From JAGOPY01 sp964619555 (lineage in GTDB: Bacteria > Bacteroidota > Bacteroidia > Bacteroidales > JAGOPY01), in assembly GCA_964619555.1 (NCBI GenBank), contig CAZUDV010000002.1:186001-250000 (forward strand): DNA of 64,000 nucleotides. Reading direction: 5' to 3'. Every line of letters begins with the position of its first letter. Within the stretch, counting starts at the first letter, position 1. A model generated the notes under the pieces. That model had not been told where the DNA came from and did not search any database. It saw only the letters and a program-made list of their open reading frames with translations. This document shows positions 9,179-17,323 of this stretch, one piece after another. Both the position numbers and the translations under genes were made by a program.

Positions 9179-10114
9179 TCAGTATAATTTTTCGCGCTTA
9201 AGAAGGTAGGGAAGCAGCACCTGTTTGAAGCCGTTATTAATGTCGGCTTCCACGAAATCGATCCTGTACTGGCCACATCTGACCTTCAGTTCATCCTTAA
9301 ATGATTGGACAGCCTTAATATATTCCGCCTTGACTTCCAAAGGATTAACCTTGATCTGCCGTCCCGATTCCAGATCGATGAATTTGTATGGCCGGTTTTC
9401 GAAATCGAAATCGAGTTCCTGTTTTTTATCCACTACATGGAACAGGATCACTTCGTGCTTATTATGACGCAGGTGTTGAAGGGCCGAGAAAAGCTGCTCA
9501 CCGGCAATGGAGTTCTCGAACATATCCGAGAAAATCACTACCAGTGATCGTTTGTGGATATTTTCTGCGATATGATGTAAGGCATTGGTAGCAAACGTAT
9601 TCCGTCGTGTACCTTCAGAAATGGGTACCAGCATTTTCTCCATTTCGGAAAAGAGATATTTAAAATGCACCGAACTTGATTTGGCCTCTGAGGAGAACTC
9701 GATCTTATCGGAAAATACACTCAGTCCCACGGCATCTCTTTGCTTTCGCAACAGGTACATAATGGAGGCTGCTGCATAAATGGAGAAAGTGATCTTGTTG
9801 GGTTTGTCGATCGACGGCTTTTCAAGTACCGGAAAGTACATCGAAGATGAATTATCGATTACCACCTGGCACCGCAGGTTGGTTTCCTCCTCGAATCGTT
9901 TGACAAATAGTTTATCGGTCCTCCCATATAACTTCCAATCGATATGTTTGATCGATTCACCTGAGTTATAGAGGCGATGTTCGACGAATTCAACAGAAAA
10001 CCCGTGAAAGGGACTTTTGTGCAAACCCACTATGAAACCCTCAACGACTTGTCTGGCAAGGAATTCCAAAGAACCGAACTGCTGCAGCCGGTTATGATCT
10101 ATGGAATAGGTCAA
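9179..10114 (-). CDS. DUF58 domain protein (VWA-like)
   Basis: A 311-residue cytosolic DUF58 protein. The family block 'SIKHIDWKLYGRTDKLFVKR' near residue 75 is followed by a von Willebrand-A-like fold with the metal-site motif 'DNSSSM'. DUF58 proteins are usually encoded beside a MoxR-type AAA ATPase in systems that mature or activate other proteins; here the neighbour is thioredoxin and no MoxR gene is visible. The start is TTG 10114: an in-frame stop lies just upstream and no ATG fits the conserved N-terminus. The 3' end abuts the convergent helix-hairpin-helix gene without a gap. Confidence 0.88.
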   Translation of the reverse strand: MTYSIDHNRLQQFGSLEFLARQVVEGFIVGLHKSPFHGFSVEFVEHRLYNSGESIKHIDWKLYGRTDKLFVKRFEEETNLRCQVVIDNSSSMYFPVLEKPSIDKPNKITFSIYAAASIMYLLRKQRDAVGLSVFSDKIEFSSEAKSSSVHFKYLFSEMEKMLVPISEGTRRNTFATNALHHIAENIHKRSLVVIFSDMFENSIAGEQLFSALQHLRHNKHEVILFHVVDKKQELDFDFENRPYKFIDLESGRQIKVNPLEVKAEYIKAVQSFKDELKVRCGQYRIDFVEADINNGFKQVLLPYLLKREKLY

Positions 10115-10123
10115 AAGCAGGAA

Positions 10124-10441
10124 TTATAAATGGCTCTGGAGTTTCCCGACGATCACCTGTTTAGGTACTGCTCCGACCTGTTTGTCGATGACCTGACCTC
10201 CTTTGAAGAAAAGCAGGGTCGGAATACTGCGGATTCCATATTTGGCAGTGATACCCGGGTTAAAGTCAACATTTACTTTTCCCACCACTACCTTGCCTTC
10301 GTATTCATGACCAATTTCTTCTACAATCGGTCCTACCATGCGGCAAGGTCCGCACCATTCTGCCCAAAAGTCAACGATCACAGGTTTCTCCGAATTCAGA
10401 ACCATATCCTGGAAGTTACCGTCCGTTATTTCTAAAGCCAT
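10124..10441 (-). CDS. trxA: Thioredoxin
   Basis: A classic 105-residue thioredoxin, a cytosolic protein disulfide reductase. The redox motif 'WAEWCGPCRM' is at residues 26-35, with cysteines 30 and 33. The cis-proline loop 'RSIPTLLFFKGG' is in the usual place. There is no signal peptide. The DUF58 gene follows after 9 bases, so the two may share a transcript. A promoter with a perfect TACCTTTG -7 box lies just upstream, inside the end of the polymerase gene region. Confidence 0.96.
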   Translation of the reverse strand: MALEITDGNFQDMVLNSEKPVIVDFWAEWCGPCRMVGPIVEEIGHEYEGKVVVGKVNVDFNPGITAKYGIRSIPTLLFFKGGQVIDKQVGAVPKQVIVGKLQSHL

Positions 10442-10474
10442 AAGAATATTTTTAATGTTTAAATAATGTGATCA

Positions 10475-10507
10475 CAAAGGTAATAATTTTCAATTATTCA
10501 GCTGAAA
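10475..10507 (-). promoter_or_regulatory. Promoter of trxA
   Basis: On the minus strand a TTTC -33-like element (10504-10507) is followed after 21 bases by TACCTTTG (10475-10482), a perfect Bacteroidota -7 box, 33 bases before the trxA ATG. The upstream element lies within the last codons of the polymerase gene. Confidence 0.55.
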
Positions 10508-13500
10508 ACCGTTTACCCTGAATTCGATTTCTTCAAGTATGGAGACGGCACGGATAAAGGCAGACGGGCTGACCCTGAATTTTCGCGGATACATGTCAAG
10601 GACAAATCCTTCATCCAGATCCTGAACTTTCAGTTTCACGTCACATTCGCCGGGGTATGACCGGAGAGCTTGATTCAACTCATTGATCAACGGATCATTA
10701 AGGCTCTTTATATCAATAAAAAGACTAACTGATTTACAGAACTTATCCAGTGCCTCGCCAAGCAGTACCATATTTTTCACCCTTACTTCCAGCCGGTTAT
10801 TGCGCCTGTTTGCTTCGATCCTTCCGAATATAAGCAGATAGGTACCTTCCACGAGGAGGTGCCGGAATCGCATAAAGTCATCTGAGAACAAAGACAATTG
10901 ATAAGTATCGGAAAAGTCTTCCAGTTCAAAGTTGGCGTACTGGCTGCCGGTCTTGGCCGTCCGGATATCGACTGAATTGATCATACCGGCAAAGGAAACT
11001 GCTTTTGACTGGTATTTCGACAGACCGCTGTTCAGGTCCTGAAAAGTGACGTTGCAAAATGCATCAATTTCAGCCTTGTAAATATCCAGGGGATGTCCCG
11101 AGATATAAAAACCGGTAACTTCCCGTTCGTGTTTGAGTTGCTGGTGTTTGGACCAGGGCTGGCAATCCGGTATTTTAGGATCAGGCAGTTCAATGGGCAT
11201 ATTTTCTCCAAACAGCGAATGTTGCGCTGATTGTTGTTTTTCCTGGAACAGCCCGGCATGCCGGATCACTTTCTCCAGGAATATAGAGTCATCCGTATTC
11301 TCGCGGTGAAAGTACTGGGCCCGGTGAGCCCCTTCGAAGCAGTCAAAGGCACCGGCAAAAGCCAGGGCTTCCATCGACCTCTTATTGACCGCCCTGAGGT
11401 TGACCCTCTTGGCAAAGTCGAAAATATTCCGGAAAGGCCCGTTCTGGTTCCGTTCCGCGATGATAGCTTCAACGGCAGACTCACCCACGCCTTTGATCGC
11501 GGCCATCCCAAATCGTATCTCTCCCTTTTTATTGACCACAAAATGCAGATCCGACTCATTGACGTCAGGGCCCAGGACAGGAATATGCAGATGTTTGCAC
11601 TCGTCGATGAAGAAGGTTATCTTTTTGATTTCCGTGAGATGGCGGCTGAGGACCGCGGCCATGAACTCCGCCGGGTAATGCGCTTTCAGGTAGGCCATTC
11701 TGTAAGAGACCACCGCATAACAGGTGGAATGTGATTTATTAAAGGCATAACCGGCAAAAGCTTCCCAGTCCTGCCAGATCTTCTCCAGTTGCTCTTCCGG
11801 ATATCCGTTTTTCTTCCCTCCTTCGATGAAATTTGCCTTTAATTCATCAATGATCTCCTTTTTCTTTTTGCCCATGCCTTTGCGAAGGGCATCGGCCTTC
11901 CCTTTGGTAAATCCGGCCAGCAGTTGTGAGAGGAGCATCACCTGCTCCTGGTAAACTGTAATGCCGTATGTTTCCTTGAGGATCTCCTCCATTTCGGGTA
12001 TCGGGTATTCAATTTTCTCTTTCCCGTGCTTTCTCCTGATGTAATTCGGGATGTACTCCATCGGTCCCGGGCGGTAGAGGGCATTCATGGCGATCAGGTC
12101 CTCGAACCGGTTTGGTTTCAACTCCCTCAGGTTCTTCTTCATGCCTTCGGATTCGAACTGGAAGATGCCGTTGGTATCTCCGTTGGAATAAAGCCTGAAG
12201 GTATCCGGATCATCGGCAGGTATTTGTTCAATATCGATGGCGACACCTTTAGACCGCCTGATATTATCCAAAGCGTCTTTAATGATTGACAGAGTTTTGA
12301 GCCCAAGGAAGTCCATCTTCAGCATCCCGACGCTTTCGATCTGGCTTCCTTCGTACTGGGTTGCGAGCATATCCGACTCCTTGGTAATGCTGAGAGGGAT
12401 CAGGTCAATGAGGTCATTTTTACCGATAATGATCCCGCAGGCGTGTGTACCCGTGCTTCTGACCTGTCCTTCAATTCGTTCCGCGCCCTGGAGCGTTTCC
12501 TGCACCAGTGGTTCCCCCTCCCTGCGTTCCCGGAGCAGATCCGGTGACTCGGTATAGGCTTCCTTGAAAGTCACACCCGGTTTACCGGGCACCAGTTTGG
12601 AAAGCCGGTCGGATTCATTGAGCGATAGCTGTTTCACACGTGCAATATCGCGGATGGCACCCCTGGGCGCCATCCGGCCAAAAGTAATGACCTGGGCGAC
12701 CCTGCCGGCGCCATACCGGTCCACTACCCATCTCAAAACCCGTTCCCTTCCATCTTCATCGAAATCTATATCAATATCCGGCAAGGAGATCCGGTCAGGG
12801 TTGAGAAACCGTTCGAACAGCAGATTAAATTTTATCGGATCCACATCCGTGATCCTCAGGCAATAAGCTACCACTGAACCAGCAGCCGAACCTCTTCCCG
12901 GGCCAACAGAAACACCCATGCTCCGGGCCTGGTGCAGTATTTCCTGCACGATCAGGAAATACCCCGGATAACCCATCCGTTTAATAGTGGCCAACTCAAA
13001 ATCGATCCGTTCCTGTATTTCAGGTGTGACGGCACCGTATCTCCATTCGGCGCCTTTGTTGGTAAGATATCGGAGGTACTCGTTGGCATCATCGAAACCC
13101 TCCGGAATCGGATAGTCCGGCATCAAAGGGTCCCGTTTGACCTGATAAGATTCTACCTGATCTGCAATATGAGCCGTTGTTTCCAGTGCTTCAGGCATAT
13201 CCCGGAAAAGTTCCAGCATTTCACTCCGTGATTTGAGATAATATTCCTTGCTGGGAAATCCGAACCGGAATCCTCTCCCCTTCCCCACCGGTGTTGATTG
13301 ATACTCATTGAGCTGCAGGCAAAGGATCATGTCATGAATGTCATGATCGTCCTTTTCCAGGTAATAAACGCTATTGGCCGCAAAGTACCGGACATTATAC
13401 TTTTTGGCAAACCTCAGCAGGATTTTATTGACGTGCTCTTCTTCCGGCAGGCCGTGGCGGTTGATCTGAACATAGAAATCTTTTCCAAACAGCTTGTGCC

Positions 13501-14743
13501 AGTATTGAAAAGCCTGCTCGGCCTGCGTTTCGCCCACATTAAGGATAAGTTCCGGTATTTCTGATTTCAGGCTGCCGGTGGTGGCGATGAGACCATTCCT
13601 GCATTTCTCGATCAGTTGTTTATCTATTCGCGGCACCCCGTCGTAAAAACCTTCCAGGTAACCCATGGAACTCAGGCGGGAAAGATTCTGATAGCCCTCA
13701 TAGTTCTTTGCCAGCAACACCTGGTGGTGACGGACGTCGGGATTTTCCTTGGTGAATTTTTTCCGGGTACGTTCCAGGGCCACATAGAATTCACAGCCAA
13801 TGATCGGTTTTATCTTGTGTTTTCCGGCTTCAGCAATAAACGAAAAAGCTCCGAAAAGGTTGCCATGGTCGGTTAGGGCTATGGCTGTCATCCCGTCTTT
13901 TGTCGCTTTTTCCACGATCTCTTTGATATCCGGAGTAGCCTGCAGCACAGAGAACTGGGAGTGTACATGCAGATGACAGAAGTTTACAGCCTCACTCACT
14001 GATCCTTCCTCAGCCTTGGGGAGGGGAATCTGGGGATCGGGAGTTGATCCGAGTGAGGTATTCATCTCCCTGAAATTCCTTACCCTGATCATCTCCGGTG
14101 GTATGACGTCCGGATTATGATGCAGGAAAGCTGCGAACATTGCCTCATCCAGGCCAGCTTTGGAATAAGGTATGATTTGCAGGCGGAGCAATTCCAGGAA
14201 GCAACGAGCTGTGGCAACAACATCGGCAGCGGCATTGTGGGCATCAGGAAAGCCCTCGCCGAATAGTTTCTGGTGGAGTTCACCGAGGTTCGGCCATTTA
14301 AATCCGCCTCCCCTGCCACCCGGCAAGGCACAATATTCCACAGCCGCCGTTTCCGTGTCGATCAGCGGCCGGCCATCCAGGGGATTCTCCCGTCCAGCCC
14401 TGATGTATTCGGAACCCATGATCCTGACATCGAAAGTGATATTATGACCGACGATGAAGGTACTGCGTGAAATCACTTCCTGGAAGGCATCCAGCACCGA
14501 GCCCAGGTCTACGCCATCCTGCAGGGCCAGTTCGGTGGTTATGCCATGAACCTTGGCTGCGTTGTATGGGATGGTGAAGTTATCGGGGCGGATCAGGAAA
14601 TCCTTTGCTTCGATCAATTTGCCTTCCACATCGTGCAGTTGCCAGGCAAGCTGCACCACACGCGGCCAGTTTTCCAGATCGGTTACCGGCGCTTCAAAAT
14701 TACGCGGCAGGCCGGTCGTTTCGGTATCGTATATCAGGAACAT
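10490..14743 (-). CDS. dnaE: DNA polymerase III alpha subunit with N-terminal DnaQ-like exonuclease
   Basis: Replicative polymerase of 1417 residues. Residues 1-190 are a DEDDh 3'-5' exonuclease: 'LIYDTETTGL' (Exo I), 'FIVGHNITFDVRIM' (Exo II) and 'DAHNAAADVVATARCF' (Exo III). A PHP domain follows from about 255 ('CHLHVHSQFSVLQ', 'ALTDHGNLFGAF'), then the C-family polymerase palm with the catalytic 'LPDIDIDFDEDGRERV', the fingers, helix-hairpin-helix and an OB fold. Proofreading is therefore in the same chain, unlike the separate DnaQ of Escherichia coli. The domain order exonuclease-PHP-polymerase differs from PolC, where the exonuclease is inserted inside the PHP domain. It is a single-gene unit preceded by a repeat-bearing intergenic region. 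Confidence 0.96.
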   Translation of the reverse strand: MFLIYDTETTGLPRNFEAPVTDLENWPRVVQLAWQLHDVEGKLIEAKDFLIRPDNFTIPYNAAKVHGITTELALQDGVDLGSVLDAFQEVISRSTFIVGHNITFDVRIMGSEYIRAGRENPLDGRPLIDTETAAVEYCALPGGRGGGFKWPNLGELHQKLFGEGFPDAHNAAADVVATARCFLELLRLQIIPYSKAGLDEAMFAAFLHHNPDVIPPEMIRVRNFREMNTSLGSTPDPQIPLPKAEEGSVSEAVNFCHLHVHSQFSVLQATPDIKEIVEKATKDGMTAIALTDHGNLFGAFSFIAEAGKHKIKPIIGCEFYVALERTRKKFTKENPDVRHHQVLLAKNYEGYQNLSRLSSMGYLEGFYDGVPRIDKQLIEKCRNGLIATTGSLKSEIPELILNVGETQAEQAFQYWHKLFGKDFYVQINRHGLPEEEHVNKILLRFAKKYNVRYFAANSVYYLEKDDHDIHDMILCLQLNEYQSTPVGKGRGFRFGFPSKEYYLKSRSEMLELFRDMPEALETTAHIADQVESYQVKRDPLMPDYPIPEGFDDANEYLRYLTNKGAEWRYGAVTPEIQERIDFELATIKRMGYPGYFLIVQEILHQARSMGVSVGPGRGSAAGSVVAYCLRITDVDPIKFNLLFERFLNPDRISLPDIDIDFDEDGRERVLRWVVDRYGAGRVAQVITFGRMAPRGAIRDIARVKQLSLNESDRLSKLVPGKPGVTFKEAYTESPDLLRERREGEPLVQETLQGAERIEGQVRSTGTHACGIIIGKNDLIDLIPLSITKESDMLATQYEGSQIESVGMLKMDFLGLKTLSIIKDALDNIRRSKGVAIDIEQIPADDPDTFRLYSNGDTNGIFQFESEGMKKNLRELKPNRFEDLIAMNALYRPGPMEYIPNYIRRKHGKEKIEYPIPEMEEILKETYGITVYQEQVMLLSQLLAGFTKGKADALRKGMGKKKKEIIDELKANFIEGGKKNGYPEEQLEKIWQDWEAFAGYAFNKSHSTCYAVVSYRMAYLKAHYPAEFMAAVLSRHLTEIKKITFFIDECKHLHIPVLGPDVNESDLHFVVNKKGEIRFGMAAIKGVGESAVEAIIAERNQNGPFRNIFDFAKRVNLRAVNKRSMEALAFAGAFDCFEGAHRAQYFHRENTDDSIFLEKVIRHAGLFQEKQQSAQHSLFGENMPIELPDPKIPDCQPWSKHQQLKHEREVTGFYISGHPLDIYKAEIDAFCNVTFQDLNSGLSKYQSKAVSFAGMINSVDIRTAKTGSQYANFELEDFSDTYQLSLFSDDFMRFRHLLVEGTYLLIFGRIEANRRNNRLEVRVKNMVLLGEALDKFCKSVSLFIDIKSLNDPLINELNQALRSYPGECDVKLKVQDLDEGFVLDMYPRKFRVSPSAFIRAVSILEEIEFRVNGFQLNN

Positions 14744-14839
14744 TTGAAATAATGCGAATTAGAAATTACAGGTTGTGTGGCTAAAAATAGGCAAAAGAGA
14801 CGGGTCTGGCCGGGTTGTTAATAAAAATAGGAGAAGTCT

Positions 14840-14867
14840 GGTTTGCGGTCGGCGGTCGGCGGTTCGC
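14840..14867. repeat. Short heptamer repeat related to the 6.2-kb array
   Basis: GGTTTGC, GGTCGGC, GGTCGGC and GGTTCGC stand in phase as four 7-mers. The central two are identical to the unit at 6176-6238. It lies in the divergent gap between dnaE and rpsP. Confidence 0.65.
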
Positions 14868-14966
14868 AATTGACAGTAGTTCGCCCAGCGCCCATGCGGA
14901 CGTGTATCCATGTTAACTTATGCTATGGGAAATGGGGTGAAGTGCAAAACTTTTTAATCGCTGGAA

Positions 14967-14997
14967 TTTGGAATTTGGAATTATTTTCCGATCTTTG
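14967..14997 (+). promoter_or_regulatory. Promoter of rpsP
   Basis: TTTG (14967-14970), a 19-base spacer and GATCTTTG (14990-14997) match the Bacteroidota promoter form TTTG-N19-TAnnTTTG with one mismatch (G for T at the first -7 position). It lies about 45 bases before the rpsP ATG. Confidence 0.6.
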
Positions 14998-15042
14998 CAC
15001 CCCAATTTTGGAAATTCTTTCATAACACATTAACAACAACTT

Positions 15043-15786
15043 ATGCCAACGAAAATCAGATTGCAGAGAAAAGGGAAAAAAGGCATGCCTTTTTACCACG
15101 TTGTCATTGCGGATGGTCGTGCACCACGGGATGGGAAATTCATCGAAAGAATTGGCATTTACAATCCTGTGCTCAAACCAGCTGAAATCGACATTAAATT
15201 TGACCGTGCGCTATACTGGCTCCAGGCCGGTGCCCAACCGACCGACACCGTTCGCGCTCTTCTTTCCTCCAAGGGAATCCTGCTCAAGTACCATTTACTC
15301 AAAGGCGTAAAGAAAGGCGCCCTGACCGAGGAACTTGCCGATGCTAAATTCGAAGCCTGGTTAAAGGAAAAACAGGAAAAGCACCTGAAAGCTATCAAAG
15401 ATGCAGACCTGACCGGTAAAGAGGCTAATAAAAAACGCCTGGCCGATGAAGCCAGGGTGAATGAGGCCCGTGCCAAAGAACTGGCTGCCAAACGCGCCAA
15501 GGAACTGGCTGCTGCCCATAAGGCTGAAGCCGCGGAGGCAGGGGAAACTGCGGAAACGGTCGTGGAAGAGGCTTCTATAGCTGAAGCACCGGCCGTTGAA
15601 GCTCAGGTAGTTGAAGCTGAACCGGTTACGGAAGAAGTAGCCGCTGCTGAGGAACCTGTCGCTGAAGAGCCTGCCGCAGATGCAGTTGCTATGGTAGAAG
15701 AACCGGCAGAAAAAGCTGAACCGGCGGAAGAATCTGAACCGGCAGCCGAAGAGCCGTTGGCCGAAGAAACCGAAGAAAAAGCTTAA
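15043..15786 (+). CDS. rpsP: 30S ribosomal protein S16 with long acidic C-terminal extension
   Basis: Residues 1-80 are ribosomal protein S16, a small-subunit assembly protein ('KIRLQRKGKKGMPFYHVV', 'RDGKFIERIGIYNP'). The rest, about 165 residues, is a tail: first a Lys/Ala-rich predicted helix (residues 100-165), then an Ala/Glu/Pro/Val-rich acidic low-complexity stretch to the end. Bacteroidota S16 proteins commonly carry extensions, but this one triples the length of the protein. The tail probably projects from the ribosome; its role is unknown. A strong promoter-like sequence is upstream and an intrinsic terminator downstream. Confidence 0.95.
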   Translation: MPTKIRLQRKGKKGMPFYHVVIADGRAPRDGKFIERIGIYNPVLKPAEIDIKFDRALYWLQAGAQPTDTVRALLSSKGILLKYHLLKGVKKGALTEELADAKFEAWLKEKQEKHLKAIKDADLTGKEANKKRLADEARVNEARAKELAAKRAKELAAAHKAEAAEAGETAETVVEEASIAEAPAVEAQVVEAEPVTEEVAAAEEPVAEEPAADAVAMVEEPAEKAEPAEESEPAAEEPLAEETEEKA

Positions 15787-15860
15787 TCAGACCCTTTACT
15801 TTTTCACCCAATAATCTGAAATTTTCCGGATTAGGTAAAATATCAGAACCGAAAAAAGTC

Positions 15861-15899
15861 AAAGGCCGGATATCCAAACCAGATTCCGGCCTTTTTTTT
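15861..15899 (+). terminator. Intrinsic terminator after rpsP
   Basis: A perfect 10-bp stem, AAAGGCCGGA (15861-15870) with TCCGGCCTTT (15885-15894), a 14-base loop and a run of eight or more T's. It separates rpsP from rimM. Confidence 0.9.
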
Positions 15900-15910
15900 A
15901 TCTTTACTTC

Positions 15911-16450
15911 ATGAGCCCATTACCAATCAGAATATTCGAAGGATACTTCTTCCTGGGAAAGATCATCCGGACGCATGGTTACAAAGGTGGACTGAAAGCT
16001 GTCCTGGATGTGGACGAACCGCAGGAATACAGGGAATTGGATATGATATTCGTGGATATGAAAGGGCAACTGGTCCCCTGGATGGTGGAAGATATCCATC
16101 TTGAAAAAAATAAAGCCAACATCAGGCTGAAAGACCTGAACACCATGGAAGCCGCCGAAAAGCTGGTGCACCATGCCATGTACCTGCCGGTAGAGCTCCT
16201 GCCCAAACTCCGCGGCAATAAATTTTATTACCACGAAGTCATCGGATTCAAGGTGAAAGACGCTTCACGCGGCGACCTGGGTACCGTAGACCGGGTCATC
16301 GAACTGCCGAACAACCCGCTTCTGGCAGTCAAATTCGGAGAGAAGGAAATCCTGTTGCCCATTTCGGATGATATAATCGTTAAAGTTGACCGACGGAAGA
16401 AACAGATCGAGGTGAAAGCGCCGGAAGGATTGATTGACATTTACCTGTGA
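15911..16450 (+). CDS. rimM: 16S rRNA processing protein RimM
   Basis: Cytosolic 30S-subunit maturation factor, 179 residues, the normal length. The N-terminal RimM domain opens with 'GKIIRTHGYKGGLKAVLD' and the C-terminal PRC-barrel contains 'FYYHEVIGFKV', 'PNNPLLAVKFGEKEILLP' and the closing 'EVKAPEGLIDIYL'. It follows rpsP as in many bacteria, but a terminator lies between them and the ATG is only 11 bases after the T-run, so it may depend on readthrough or on a weak TATCTTTA box at 15899-15906. Its stop overlaps a GTG codon in the frame of the next gene. Confidence 0.95.
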   Translation: MSPLPIRIFEGYFFLGKIIRTHGYKGGLKAVLDVDEPQEYRELDMIFVDMKGQLVPWMVEDIHLEKNKANIRLKDLNTMEAAEKLVHHAMYLPVELLPKLRGNKFYYHEVIGFKVKDASRGDLGTVDRVIELPNNPLLAVKFGEKEILLPISDDIIVKVDRRKKQIEVKAPEGLIDIYL

Positions 16451-16491
16451 TATTACTTTATCACGTGGGCTCAAGTAACGACTCAGGACTA

Positions 16492-17232
16492 ATGACTGAA
16501 ATCGACCGGATCAAACAATTGGGTAAAGTTACCGACGTTTTTTACTTCAAGCAATTCAGCGTAAAGGACGATCGCAGTACAATGAAAGTAGGCACCGATG
16601 CCGTGCTGCTGGGAATCGCCACAGATGTCAGCAATGCCAGGCAGATCCTTGAGGTTGGCACGGGCTGCGGGGTGATCGCCCTGGTTCTGGCGCAACGGTC
16701 GTCCGCGATGATCGATGCCCTGGAAATCGATGCCGAATCCATCCTGCAGGCCGGCGAGAATGTGGCATCCTCCCCGTGGAAAGACCGGATCAATATCATT
16801 CACAGCCCATTGCAGGATTACTGTTCCTCAGTCAAATATGACCTTATCATATCCAATCCGCCATTTTTTCCAGGCACCTACAGATCCGATAAAAACAAGA
16901 GAAACATTTCGAGGCACAATGAACGGTTGAGTTTCAATGACTTGATCTCAAACACCGAAAGGCTCCTGGCAGATGATGGCAGTTTATGGGTCATACTGCC
17001 TGTAAGGGAAAGTTTGTATTTCACTGCAGCTGCAGAAGGAGTTGGATTTCATGTTCATTATATACTAAAGATCATCCCTAAAACCGGAAAGGAGCCGAAG
17101 CGGGTAGTCCTGCAATTGAAAAGGCAGGAATGCCCGGAAATCAGGTTGGAGACTCTGACCCACTGGTCCGCCGACGGGGAATTCTCCGAAGAATATAAAC
17201 GATTTACAGGAGAATTTTACATCGATTTTTAA
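16492..17232 (+). CDS. tRNA1(Val) (adenine-N6)-methyltransferase, TrmN6/YfiC family
   Basis: S-adenosylmethionine-dependent methyltransferase, about 246 residues. The family signature 'FYFKQFSVKDDRSTMKVGTD' stands at the N-terminus, with the cofactor loop 'EVGTGCGVIAL' and the adenine-specific catalytic motif 'NPPFF'. The family modifies A37 of tRNA-Val in Escherichia coli; the substrate here is assumed by homology. ATG 16492 is chosen because the conserved region begins just after it. A GTG at 16447 overlapping the rimM stop would add 15 non-conserved residues. A 12-bp tandem repeat follows the stop codon. Confidence 0.9.
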   Translation: MTEIDRIKQLGKVTDVFYFKQFSVKDDRSTMKVGTDAVLLGIATDVSNARQILEVGTGCGVIALVLAQRSSAMIDALEIDAESILQAGENVASSPWKDRINIIHSPLQDYCSSVKYDLIISNPPFFPGTYRSDKNKRNISRHNERLSFNDLISNTERLLADDGSLWVILPVRESLYFTAAAEGVGFHVHYILKIIPKTGKEPKRVVLQLKRQECPEIRLETLTHWSADGEFSEEYKRFTGEFYIDF

Positions 17233-17236
17233 TACC

Positions 17237-17284
17237 ACCTGTGAGGTCACCTGTGAGGTCACCTGTGAGGTCACCTGTGAGGTC
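17237..17284. repeat. Four tandem copies of a 12-bp self-complementary unit
   Basis: ACCTGTGAGGTC is repeated four times without change (17237-17284), immediately after trmN6 and 40 bases before the next gene. Each unit is itself a small inverted repeat (ACCT-GTG-AGGT), and the unit junctions form GGTCACC-type dyads, so the array can fold in several registers. Confidence 0.9.
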
Positions 17285-17323
17285 CCAAGGAAATCATTAT
17301 CTTTACCTCATAATAATCCATTC

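Noticed and set aside
11231..11734. 167-codon plus-strand frame inside the polymerase gene
   Set aside because: It is antisense to well-conserved DnaE sequence and has no family resemblance.
17065..17274. Minus-strand frame with repeated Thr-Ser-Gln-Val
   Set aside because: It arises from the 12-bp tandem repeat and the antisense strand of the methyltransferase gene.
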